A stretch of DNA of 64,000 nucleotides from Nitrospirillum sp034653275 (GTDB taxonomy: Bacteria > Pseudomonadota > Alphaproteobacteria > Azospirillales > Azospirillaceae): contig NZ_JAYEES010000001.1 of the NCBI RefSeq assembly GCF_034653275.1, forward strand, positions 558,001-622,000, written 5' to 3'. Below the pieces are notes generated by a model. That model was not told where the DNA came from. It did not search any database and worked only from the letters and a program-made list of their open reading frames with translations. The first letter of the stretch is position 1; each line of letters begins with the position of its first letter. The position numbers and the translations under genes were made by a program. Shown piece after piece: positions 24,355 through 32,662 of this stretch.

Positions 24355-26768
24355 ATGCCGATGTTCGCCTTTTCCCGCATCCTGCGCCGGCAGGCGTTGT
24401 CCACTCTGCTGAACCTGCTGGGTCTGGCCGTGGGAATCGCCGCCTTCCTGCTGGTCAGCCTCTATGTGGCGGAAGAGGGGACGGTGGACCGGGGCTTCAC
24501 TCACGCCGACCGCCTCTACCGCGTGGGCAGCCAGCTGAACGTGGGCGGCCAGTCCATCAAGCTGACCTTCGCCCCGGATGACGTGGCCGGGTCTCTGAAG
24601 CAGGAGGTGCCGGAGGTCGAGGCCATCACCCGTATCGAGCAGGATCGGGTGATGCTGGGGACCGCCACCCGCTACTTTGAACAGCGGGTGCTGTGGGCGG
24701 ATCCGGATTTCCTGCGCCTGCTGGATTACCCATTGGAACGGGGCGATCCCGCCCAGGCGCTGGCCCGGCCCGACGGCGTGGTGGTGACCCGGGACCTGGC
24801 CCGCACGCTGTTCGGCGACGCCGACCCCATGGGCCGTACGATCGAGGTGCGGCACGGGCCGGCCCTCACCGTCACCGGCATCCTGGCGCCGCTGGGGCAA
24901 AGCCATCTGGTCTTCACCGCCATCGCCGCCGAGGCCGCGCGGGGGAGAAGTCCTGGGCGCATGCAAAACCGCGGGCCTGGTCCGACATCTCGGGTGTCAC
25001 CACCTACGTCCGCTTGGCGCCGGGGGCGTCGGCGGCGGCCGTGGGCGCGGCGCTGCCGGCGTTCGTCAACCGGCACAACCCGCCCAATCCCGACAAGGCG
25101 GGCGGCGGCATGGACAACATGGTCAGCCTGCGGCTGGACCCCGTGCCCGACATCTATCTGCGGGTCAAGGCGCTGGGCGCCCTCGCCGGGGGCGACGTCG
25201 GCACCTTGCAGGTCCTGGGCGGCGTCGCCTTGCTGATCCTGGGCATCGCCATCGCCAACTACACCAACATGGCCACGGCCCAGGCCATCACCCGGGCCCG
25301 CGAGGTGGGCATCCGCAAGCTGGTGGGCGCCCGCCGCCGGCAGCTGGTCGCCCTGTTCACCGGCGAGGCGGTGCTGCTGGCCGCCATCGGCACGGTGGCC
25401 GCCCTGGCGCTCATGGAACTGGCCCGGCCGGCGTTCCAGGGACTGGTGGGCCGCGATGTCTCGTTGGCGCCCCCGACCCGGGGCTGGCTGCTGCCCCTGC
25501 TGCTGGCCACGCCCGTCCTGGTGGGTGTGCTCGGCGGCTTCTACCCCGCCCTGGTGCTGTCAGGCTACCGACCGGGGGAGGTGCTGAAAGGCCGCGCCCA
25601 GGCGCCGGGCGCCGGCCAGGTGCGGGCCGTGCTGGTGGTGGCGCAGTTCGCGGTGTCCATCGCCCTGATGGTGGCGACCTTCACGGTGCAGCGCCAAGTG
25701 GCCCACGTGCAGGCGGCCGGCCTGGGCTATCAGCCGGACAACCTGTACCTGGTCAGCAACCTGCCCGCCGACCTGGCCCGGGCCGCCACCCTGAAGGCGG
25801 AGGTCGCGCGCGTGCCCGGCGTGCGTGCCGCCAGCCTGTCCAGCCTGGTGCCCGCCGACCAATCGGAAAGCCTGTCCAGCTTCGACCTGCCGGAGAATAC
25901 CCGCAGCACCCTGCGCCAGGCGCGGGGCATCGCCAGCTTCACGGCAGACCAGGATTTCTTCGCCACCTACGGCGCGCGCCTGGTGGCCGGCAAGGGCCTG
26001 CCCCCCGGTTGGAGGCCGGCCGAGGTGGACGAGGACAAGCCGCGCTATCTCATCCTGACGGAAACGGCGGCGCGGCGCATGGGGTACGCCAAGCCGGAGG
26101 ATGCGGTGGGCGAGCGCCTGTCCATCAACAGCGAAGACCCCACCGAGGTCGCCGGCGTGGTGGCGGACATGCGGTTCCAATCCGCCCGCCGGGCCGACCT
26201 GCCGCTGATGTTCCTGATCAAGGCCAGCGGCCAGCACCTGACCGTGCGTCTGGCCGCGGGCGACCAGCGGGCCACGATGGCGGCGGTGAACGCCGTGGTC
26301 GACAAGTTGTACCCCGACGCCGACTCCCTGCGCCGCGCCTTCGCGGATGAGCGGATCGAAAGCCTGTACCAGTCGGAGCGCCGCCAGGCCCGCGTCTTCG
26401 CCGCCTTTGGCGGTTTGGCCGTGGTGCTGGCCAATATGGGCCTGTTCGGCCTGACCGCCCTGACGGCGGCCCGGCGCACCAAGGAGATTGGCGTCCGCCG
26501 GGTGGTGGGCGCCAAGCTGCCGGACATCATGGGCCTGATGGCTTGGCAATTCACCCGACCCGTCCTGCTGGCCAACCTGGTGGCTTGGCCCATCGCCTGG
26601 TGGGCATTACACCAGTGGCTGCTGCAATTCACCGTGCGGGTGGACCAGGCGCCCTTGACCTTCCTGGCCGCCGGCGCTGTCGCCTTGGCCGTGGCGCTGG
26701 CCACGGTGGCGGTCCACGTCATCCGCGTCGCCAGCGCCCCGCCGGTGGCGGCGCTGCGGTACGAGTGA
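24355..26768 (+). pseudogene. FtsX/MacB-type permease paralogue with one frameshift
   Basis: The coding sequence is homologous to the preceding gene along its whole length but is split. Frame one runs from MPMFAFSRILRRQALSTLLN to FTAIAAEAARG at about 24944. The homologous reading continues one base out of phase as EKSWAHAKPRAWSDISGV, through AREVGIRKLVGARRRQLV and RRTKEIGVRRVVGAKLPDI, to the stop at 26768. The switch lies in a run of five G at 24941-24945; one extra G would restore an 804-aa protein. It may be a true mutation, a phase-variable tract or a sequencing error. It is co-transcribed with the first permease. Confidence 0.8.
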
Positions 26769-26807
26769 GGCGTGCTATCCTGCGCCGATGAGGTAGGGAC
26801 GGGCGAC

Positions 26808-27581
26808 ATGAGCATCACGCACCGCATCGGCGATTGGACCTTTGACGGGGTGGCGCTGCGCCATGCCGATGGGACGGAACGCCGGCTGGAGGACCGCGCC
26901 GCGCGGACGCTGGCGGCGCTGTGCGCGCGACGCGGTGAGGTGGTCGGCCGCGACGCCCTGCTGGCCGAGGTCTGGCAGGGCAGGGCCGTCAGCGCCAACA
27001 GCGTGGCCGTGGTTATTGGCGACCTGCGCCGCGCCTTGGGCGAGGACGCGGGCGAACCGGCGCACCTGGTCACCGTCGCGCGGCAAGGCTATCGGCTGAA
27101 TGCCGGGGTGGCGCCGGCACCCCGGTTCCAACGGGGCGTGATCGCGGTTGGCGCGGCGGCAGCGGCGTTGGCCGGCTTGGCCCTTTTCATGGCGGCACCC
27201 GGCCCCGTGTCCTGGCGTACCGTGGTCGTGGCGCCCGTCAGCAATGATACCGGCGCCACGGACTACGACCCGCTGTCCCGCGCCTTGGGGGAGGTGGTCA
27301 CCAACCGCCTGTCCCGCATGGAGGGGGTGGCCGTGACGGCGCCGGGGACCACGGTCCCGGACGGCCTGGCGCTGACACCGCGCCTGATCCTGTGGAACGG
27401 CGCGCCTGAGCTGTCGCTGACGGCGACGGACATCGCCACCGGCACGGTCGTGTGGGCCGCCTTCGCCGGCGGCCCGGCGGGCGATCTGGCCAAGGTCACG
27501 GCGGCGCGGCTGGATGGCTTGGACGCCCGGCTGCGGCCAGGGCCGCGCGGGTGGATGATGCGGTTTTTTAGCCGGCTTTAG
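26808..27581 (+). CDS. CadC-like winged-helix regulator with membrane anchor
   Basis: Starting at the ATG at 26808 (MSITHRIGDWTFDG) the protein has 257 residues. The first 100 form an OmpR/PhoB-type winged-helix DNA-binding domain (GTERRLEDRAARTLAALCAR, SANSVAVVIGDLRRALGED, VARQGYRL). One transmembrane helix follows (GVIAVGAAAAALAGLALFMA). A periplasmic domain of about 130 residues resembles the start of FlgO-like domains in such regulators (VVVAPVSNDTGATDYDPLSR, TNRLSRMEGVAV). This one-component layout senses periplasmic signals directly. It lies 39 bases after the permease pair and may regulate it, although the sigma54-type promoter implies another activator as well. Confidence 0.85.
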   Translation: MSITHRIGDWTFDGVALRHADGTERRLEDRAARTLAALCARRGEVVGRDALLAEVWQGRAVSANSVAVVIGDLRRALGEDAGEPAHLVTVARQGYRLNAGVAPAPRFQRGVIAVGAAAAALAGLALFMAAPGPVSWRTVVVAPVSNDTGATDYDPLSRALGEVVTNRLSRMEGVAVTAPGTTVPDGLALTPRLILWNGAPELSLTATDIATGTVVWAAFAGGPAGDLAKVTAARLDGLDARLRPGPRGWMMRFFSRL

Positions 27582-27650
27582 CGTTTCTTTAGTCGGTGAG
27601 GCGCCGGACGCCGTGCCAGGCAGGGGCATTCCCAACGACAGGAGGCCCCC

Positions 27651-28127
27651 ATGCGCGCCCCTATCCTTCCCGCTTTCATCCTCAGCCTGTGCCTGGCCCC
27701 GGCGGCCCGCGCCGAAGCGTCGGACGAGGCCGGCATCCGCCAGGTGATGGACGCCTTTCACGCCGCCGTGGTCGGTCATGACGGGGCTCGCCTGGCGTCG
27801 CTGTTCCTGCCGGACGGGGGCGCCTGGCTGAACGTCCTGACGGACCAGGCCTATGCGTTCGTCGCGGGGGCCAAGCCCAAGGTGCGGGTGGGCAGCCATC
27901 GCGACTTCGCCACTTTCGTCTCCACGACCAAATCGGCGCTGGACCCCCGCCATGACAACATCCGCATCGTCAGCGACGGCACCGTGGCCTCGGTCACCTT
28001 CGACTTCCACTTCCTCATCGATGGGGTGGAGACCAACCGGGGGATGGAAATGTGGCAGCTGGTGAAGGACGCGGATGGCTGGCGCATCGCCGCCATCACC
28101 TACTCCTCCACCCCGAAGGCGCCGTAG
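27651..28127 (+). CDS. Secreted NTF2/SnoaL-like protein
   Basis: A 158-aa protein with a signal peptide ending AARAEA (residues 1-22) and one NTF2-like fold. The typical opening helix is DEAGIRQVMDAFHAAVVGHD, followed by ASLFLPDGGAWLNVL and the closing strands VTFDFHFLIDGVETNRGMEMW and DGWRIAAITYSS. Such DUF4440/SnoaL-type proteins are enzymes or ligand-binding scaffolds; no catalytic residues can be assigned. GGAGG lies just upstream of the ATG. It follows the regulator gene by 69 bases on the same strand. Confidence 0.85.
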   Translation: MRAPILPAFILSLCLAPAARAEASDEAGIRQVMDAFHAAVVGHDGARLASLFLPDGGAWLNVLTDQAYAFVAGAKPKVRVGSHRDFATFVSTTKSALDPRHDNIRIVSDGTVASVTFDFHFLIDGVETNRGMEMWQLVKDADGWRIAAITYSSTPKAP

Positions 28128-28190
28128 AGTGCGATCGCTGCAGATGGGCCCATCTGGAGCGTGAATTGCATGACGAAACAGAAGATTAGC

Positions 28191-29057
28191 TTAGCCATTC
28201 ACCAGGCCCAGCAGCAGGGCATTGGTCTCCGCCGGCTTCTCCAGCATGATCTGGTGACCGCAGCGCTCCAGCTCGACATAGGTGGCGTTGGGCAGGCGGC
28301 GGGCCAGGTCGCGGGCGCCGGCCGGGGGTGTCAGGCCGTCGTTGGCCCCCGCCACCACGGTGATGGGCAGGGTCAGGGATGACAACGCCGCCGGGTCGGG
28401 GTGGGCCGCCTGGCTCATCAGCGCCTTCATCATGAACAGGCTGTTGCCCTTGGTCGCCTGCTCCTCGAACGCGATCAGGGCGGCGTCGGTGTCCGGGTGC
28501 CAGGCCAGCGAGCGGAACTTGGCGGAGATGAGGGGGCGGATCCATTCCAGGACGAAGGGCGGCAGCCAGCCTAGCGGGTTGGCGCCCAGCTGGGCGGCCG
28601 GGCTGGGCGGGCCCAGCAACAGGGCCGCCGCCACGCGATCCAACTGGCCCTCCGCCGCCAAGTCCTGTAGCAGGCTCAAGGTCAGGCGGCAGCCATAGGA
28701 ATGGCCAGCCAGGATGAGGCGGCCTTTTCCATGGGTCTCCAGGATCTGGCGGTAGTCGGCCACCAGGTGGCTGCCCTCATAGGCCGCCCAGTCGCGTGGC
28801 TGCGGGCTTTGCCCATGGCCGACGAAATCCCAGGCGACGATGCGCACGCCCACCTCCATCAGGGCGGCCCATTGGTGGCGCCACTGGTTCTTGTTGCCGC
28901 CGCTGCCATGGCAGAGGAAGACGGTGGTGTCGGCCCGGGCGCCGCCCTCATGCACCAGCAGGCTCAGGGGCGGACGGCCGTCGCGCACCATCACCGTGTC
29001 GGGCGTGACCACCAGGCGGGAGGTGGCAAGCGGCAGGGATTCAGCGGTATCCGGCAT
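28191..29057 (-). CDS. Alpha/beta hydrolase
   Basis: A 288-aa serine hydrolase. The oxyanion region reads FLCHGSGGNKNQWRHQW, the nucleophile elbow is GHSYG (Ser near residue 139), the acid lies in VVAGANDGLTPP and the catalytic His in LERCGHQIMLEKP. No signal peptide. Substrate unknown; family members cut esters, lactones, amides or C-C bonds. It is divergent from the P1 peptidase gene, sharing a 112-base promoter region, so joint regulation is possible. Confidence 0.88.
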   Translation of the reverse strand: MPDTAESLPLATSRLVVTPDTVMVRDGRPPLSLLVHEGGARADTTVFLCHGSGGNKNQWRHQWAALMEVGVRIVAWDFVGHGQSPQPRDWAAYEGSHLVADYRQILETHGKGRLILAGHSYGCRLTLSLLQDLAAEGQLDRVAAALLLGPPSPAAQLGANPLGWLPPFVLEWIRPLISAKFRSLAWHPDTDAALIAFEEQATKGNSLFMMKALMSQAAHPDPAALSSLTLPITVVAGANDGLTPPAGARDLARRLPNATYVELERCGHQIMLEKPAETNALLLGLVNG

Positions 29058-29169
29058 GGTGTTTCCCGTTGAAGGTACAAGGACGAAGGGCGACTATCCG
29101 CGCTGTCGCGGCCGGGATCGTGGATCGGCCGTCTCCGAACCATGAATCAAGCCGTTGGAAAACCGTATC

Positions 29170-30330
29170 ATGCCCGCCACCGGACCGCGTCCCGGATTGC
29201 GCAACGCCATCACCGACGTCCCCGGCCTGACGGTGGGCCACGCCACGGATGAGCGGGTGCGCAGCGGCGTCACCATACTGCTGTGCGGCGGGGCCAAGGG
29301 GGCCGCCGGCTGGGCCGGTGGCGTGGACGTGCGCGGTGGCGGCCCCGGCACGCGCGAGACCGAGATGCTGGCGGCGGAGAATCTGGTGGGCCGCGCCCAT
29401 GCCGTGGTCCTGGCCGGCGGGTCCGTTTTCGGGCTGGCGGCGGCGGATGGGGTGGCGGCCGTGCTGTCGCGGCGCGGGATGGGCCTGACCCTGCGGCCCG
29501 GCACGCCCGCCGTGCCCCTGGTGCCGGCCGCCGTGCTCTATGACCTGGCCAATGGCGGCGACAAGGACTGGGGCCTGGCGCCGCCCTACCGTGACCTGGG
29601 GATGCGCGCGGTGGAGGCCGCCGGCCTGGACGTGCCCCAGGGCGCCCTGGGCGCCGGGCGTGGCGCCATGGCCGGGCTGGTCCCCGGCGGCGTCGGTACC
29701 GCCTCCATCGACCTGGGCGACGGCCTGGTGGTGGGCGCCCTGGTGGCGGCCAACCCCCTGGGCTCGGTCTTCATGCCCGATGGCCGCACCTATTGGGCCT
29801 GGCCCTTCGAGATCGATGGCGAGTTCGGCGGCCGGACGCCCCAGGGCCCCATGGACGCCAGCGATCCGGTGCCGGACCTGTCGCGGCTGGGCGTGCACCG
29901 CCAGCCCACGGCGGGCGCCAACACCACCATCGCCGTGGTGGCCGCCTCCGCCGACCTCAGCACGGCGGAATGCAAGCGGGTGGCGATGATGGCGCAGGAC
30001 GGCATCGCCCGCGCGGCGCGCCCGGCCCACACGCCCTTCGACGGCGACACCGTGTTCGCCGTGGCGCGGGGACCGGCCCTGTCGGCGGACGTCGGCAGCC
30101 GCTGGGCCCAGGTGGCGCGCATCGGCTCCGCCGCCGCCGACTGCCTGGCCCGCGCCATCGCCCGCGCGGTGTATCATGCGGGGGACGGTCAAGGGGGGAG
30201 GACGGCCATCAGGCGACGTGAGCGGCCAGGGTGGGCGTGGCCGCCAGCAGGCTGGCGGTATAGGGATGCCGGGGTTGGCTCAGCACCTGCAGGGTCGGCC
30301 CTTCCTCGACGATGCGGCCGTCGCGCATGA
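29170..30330 (+). CDS. P1-family (DmpA/S58-type) peptidase
   Basis: An N-terminal-nucleophile aminopeptidase relative that cuts itself into two chains. The ATG at 29170 follows GGAA by nine bases. Recognisable blocks are GLRNAITDVPGLTVGHATD, VVLAGGSVFGLAAADGV, MAGLVPGGVGTASIDLGDGL, the cleavage/nucleophile region TAGANTTIAVVA, and HTPFDGDTVFAVARG. Family members release N-terminal residues, including D-amino acids or beta-amino acids, from small peptides. The last 40 or so residues (GGRTAIRRRERPGW onwards) run antisense into the end of the ABC ATPase gene and look unrelated to the family, so the normal stop may have been lost. Confidence 0.85.
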   Translation: MPATGPRPGLRNAITDVPGLTVGHATDERVRSGVTILLCGGAKGAAGWAGGVDVRGGGPGTRETEMLAAENLVGRAHAVVLAGGSVFGLAAADGVAAVLSRRGMGLTLRPGTPAVPLVPAAVLYDLANGGDKDWGLAPPYRDLGMRAVEAAGLDVPQGALGAGRGAMAGLVPGGVGTASIDLGDGLVVGALVAANPLGSVFMPDGRTYWAWPFEIDGEFGGRTPQGPMDASDPVPDLSRLGVHRQPTAGANTTIAVVAASADLSTAECKRVAMMAQDGIARAARPAHTPFDGDTVFAVARGPALSADVGSRWAQVARIGSAAADCLARAIARAVYHAGDGQGGRTAIRRRERPGWAWPPAGWRYRDAGVGSAPAGSALPRRCGRRA

Positions 30331-31810
30331 CCAGCAGCCGGTCGGTCAGGGCCCGCACCACCGCCAGGTCGTGCGACACCACCAGATAGGCCAGGCCTAG
30401 GTGCCGCGACAGGTCGGCCAGCAGGTCCAGGATCTGGGCGCGAGTCAGCACGTCCAGGGCCGATGTCGCCTCATCCAGGGCGATCAGGTCGGGCTGTACC
30501 GCCAGGGCGCGGGCGATGGCGATGCGCTGGCGCTGACCGCCGGAGAATTCGTGTGGGTAACGGTCGGCATCCGCCGGCGCCAAGCCCACCTGGGTCAGCA
30601 GTTCCTCCACCCGCGCCCGCCGCAGCGCGGGCGTAAGCGGCGCGTCCAGCAGGGCCAGGGGCTCGGCCACCACCCGCTCCACCCGCCAGCGGGGGTCGAA
30701 GCTGCCCACCGGGTCCTGGTACACCATCTGGACGTGGCGGCGCAGGCGGCGGCGGGCGGCTTCACCGGCCGCCAACCAGGGCTGGTCCAGCAGGCGTACA
30801 GCGCCCGCCTGCGGCGCGTCCGCCGCCAGCAGGGTGCGCAACAGCGTGGACTTGCCCGACCCGGACTCGCCCACGATGCCCACGCTTTCGCCCCGGTGCA
30901 CGGCCAGGCTGACCTGGTCCACGGCGCGCAGGTGCGCCGGCTTGGACCACCAGCCGGCACGGGGCAGGGGGTAGTCGCGCACGATGCCCTCGGCGACCAA
31001 AAGGGGCGGCTGCGCGGGTGGCGGCGGGACGTCCGGCCGCTGCCGCGCCGGCTGCGTGGCCGCCAGCAGGCGGCGGGTGTAGGGATGCGCTGGTGCTGTG
31101 AAGACGGTCGCGGGGGGGCCCGCCTCCACCACCGCGCCCTCATGCAGCACCACCACGCGGTCGGCCACGCGCGACACCAGGGCCAGGTCGTGGCTGATCA
31201 GCAGCAGGCCCAGGCCGTCCTGCCGCACCAGATCCACCAGCAGGTCCAGGATGCGGGCCTGGGTGGTCACGTCCAGGGCGGTGGTGGGTTCATCCGCGAT
31301 CAGCAACTTGGGCTTCAGCGCGATGGCCGCCGCGATGGCCACCCGCTGGCGCTGGCCGCCGGACAGTTCATGCGGGCGCCGGCCGCGGGGGAAGCGATCG
31401 GCGGGCAGGCCCACACGAGTCAGCATGGTGTCGGCGATGCGCGCCGCCTCGGCCCGGCTGGCCATGCCGTGCACCCGTACCGTCTCCGCCACCTGGGTGC
31501 CGATGGACAGTACGGGGTTCAGCGCCGTCATCGGTTCCTGGAACACCAGGCCCACGTCGCGGCCGCGCACGGCGTTCATCTGCCGCTCGGTCAGGGTGGT
31601 CAGCTCCCGCCCGTCCAGGCGGATGCTGCCCCGGGTGCGGGCGCCGGCGGGTGTCAGGCCCAGCACCGACAGGGCGGTCATGGACTTGCCGGAGCCCGAC
31701 GCTCCCACCAGGGCCACGATCCGCCCCGGGTCCACCGTCAGCGACACGGCATCCAGGATGGTGCGGCCGTCGATGGCCAGGCTGACGTCGCGGATGTCCA
31801 GCAGCGCCAT
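30209..31810 (-). CDS. Dpp/Opp-type ABC transporter, fused double ATPase
   Basis: This 533-aa protein has two complete ATPase domains of the oligopeptide-importer type, as in GsiA or YejF. The first has GASGSGKSMT, LSGGQRQRVAIAAAIAL and LLIADEPTTALD. The second has GESGSGKSTL, FSGGQRQRIAIARALAV and LIALDEATSALD. It powers the two permeases encoded just upstream (three bases between genes). Its 3' end overlaps the convergent P1 peptidase gene by 122 bases. Confidence 0.9.
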   Translation of the reverse strand: MALLDIRDVSLAIDGRTILDAVSLTVDPGRIVALVGASGSGKSMTALSVLGLTPAGARTRGSIRLDGRELTTLTERQMNAVRGRDVGLVFQEPMTALNPVLSIGTQVAETVRVHGMASRAEAARIADTMLTRVGLPADRFPRGRRPHELSGGQRQRVAIAAAIALKPKLLIADEPTTALDVTTQARILDLLVDLVRQDGLGLLLISHDLALVSRVADRVVVLHEGAVVEAGPPATVFTAPAHPYTRRLLAATQPARQRPDVPPPPAQPPLLVAEGIVRDYPLPRAGWWSKPAHLRAVDQVSLAVHRGESVGIVGESGSGKSTLLRTLLAADAPQAGAVRLLDQPWLAAGEAARRRLRRHVQMVYQDPVGSFDPRWRVERVVAEPLALLDAPLTPALRRARVEELLTQVGLAPADADRYPHEFSGGQRQRIAIARALAVQPDLIALDEATSALDVLTRAQILDLLADLSRHLGLAYLVVSHDLAVVRALTDRLLVMRDGRIVEEGPTLQVLSQPRHPYTASLLAATPTLAAHVA

Positions 31811-31813
31811 GGC

Positions 31814-32662
31814 TCACCCCTCCCGCTTGGGGTTCAGGCGGCCGCGCAGGCCCTCGCCCAGCAGGTTGAAGCCCAGCACGGCGGCCACCACGGCCAGGCC
31901 GGGGAACAGCACCAGCCAGGGCGCCTGGCCTGCCAGGGTCTGGCTGTCCGCGAGCATGCGGCCCCAGCTGGGCTGCGGCGCCTGGGTGCCCAGGCCGACG
32001 AAGGACAGGCCGGCGTCGGCGATGATGCCCAGCGACAGCTGGATGGTGGCCTGGACCAGCAGCAGGCCGGCGATGTTGGGCAGCACGTGCTCCGCTGAGA
32101 TGCGGCCGCCGCCCTTCCCGGCCAGGCGGGCGGCCAAGGTGTAGTCCCGCGCCCAGACGCCCAGGGCCGCCCCCCGCGCCACCTTGGCGAAGACGGGGAT
32201 GTTGAATAGGCCGATGGCGGCGATGGCGTCCACCGCCCCCGGGCCGCACAGGGCCGCGATCAACACGGCGGTGATCAGGGCGGGGAAGGCGAAGACCACG
32301 TCGCTGCCGCGCATCGCCACCTCCTCCACCCAGCCGCGCCGGCCCGCCGCCAGCAGGCCCAGGGGCATGCCGAATCCCGCGCCCACGCCCACGGCGGTCA
32401 GGGCCACGCCCAGGGCGCTGCGCGCGCCCGCCAGCACGTGGGAAAAGACGTCGCGGCCATAGGCGTCGGTGCCGAACCAATGGGCGTCGGACGGTGCCGC
32501 CAGCCGCCCGGCGACATTGATGGCCGTCGGGTCGTAGGGCGTCCAGACCAGCGACAGCAGCGCCGCCACCACCACTAGGCCGGTCAGCGCCAGGCCGGCG
32601 GCCAGGGCCCTGGAATGGCGACCGCCGTCGGACGCCGCCTCCAGCGTGATCATGACGGTCAT
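31814..32662 (-). CDS. DppC-type ABC permease
   Basis: A 282-aa inner-membrane permease with about six helices. Start at 32662 overlaps the upstream stop (ATGA). WFGTDAYGRDVFSHVLAGARSAL is the DppC N-terminal signature. The cytoplasmic EAA loop is at DYTLAARLAGKGGGRISAEHVLPN, and the C-terminal part (GLSFVGLGTQAPQPSWGRML) is typical of the family. It pairs with the DppB-type half of the preceding fusion protein. Confidence 0.9.
   Translation of the reverse strand: MTVMITLEAASDGGRHSRALAAGLALTGLVVVAALLSLVWTPYDPTAINVAGRLAAPSDAHWFGTDAYGRDVFSHVLAGARSALGVALTAVGVGAGFGMPLGLLAAGRRGWVEEVAMRGSDVVFAFPALITAVLIAALCGPGAVDAIAAIGLFNIPVFAKVARGAALGVWARDYTLAARLAGKGGGRISAEHVLPNIAGLLLVQATIQLSLGIIADAGLSFVGLGTQAPQPSWGRMLADSQTLAGQAPWLVLFPGLAVVAAVLGFNLLGEGLRGRLNPKREG

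Noticed and set aside
21900..24404. Open frame of more than 800 codons antisense to the first FtsX permease
   Set aside because: It results from GC-rich third positions of the plus-strand gene. Its translation is low-complexity Gly/Gln/Arg/His-rich and lacks domains, whereas the plus frame is a full permease.
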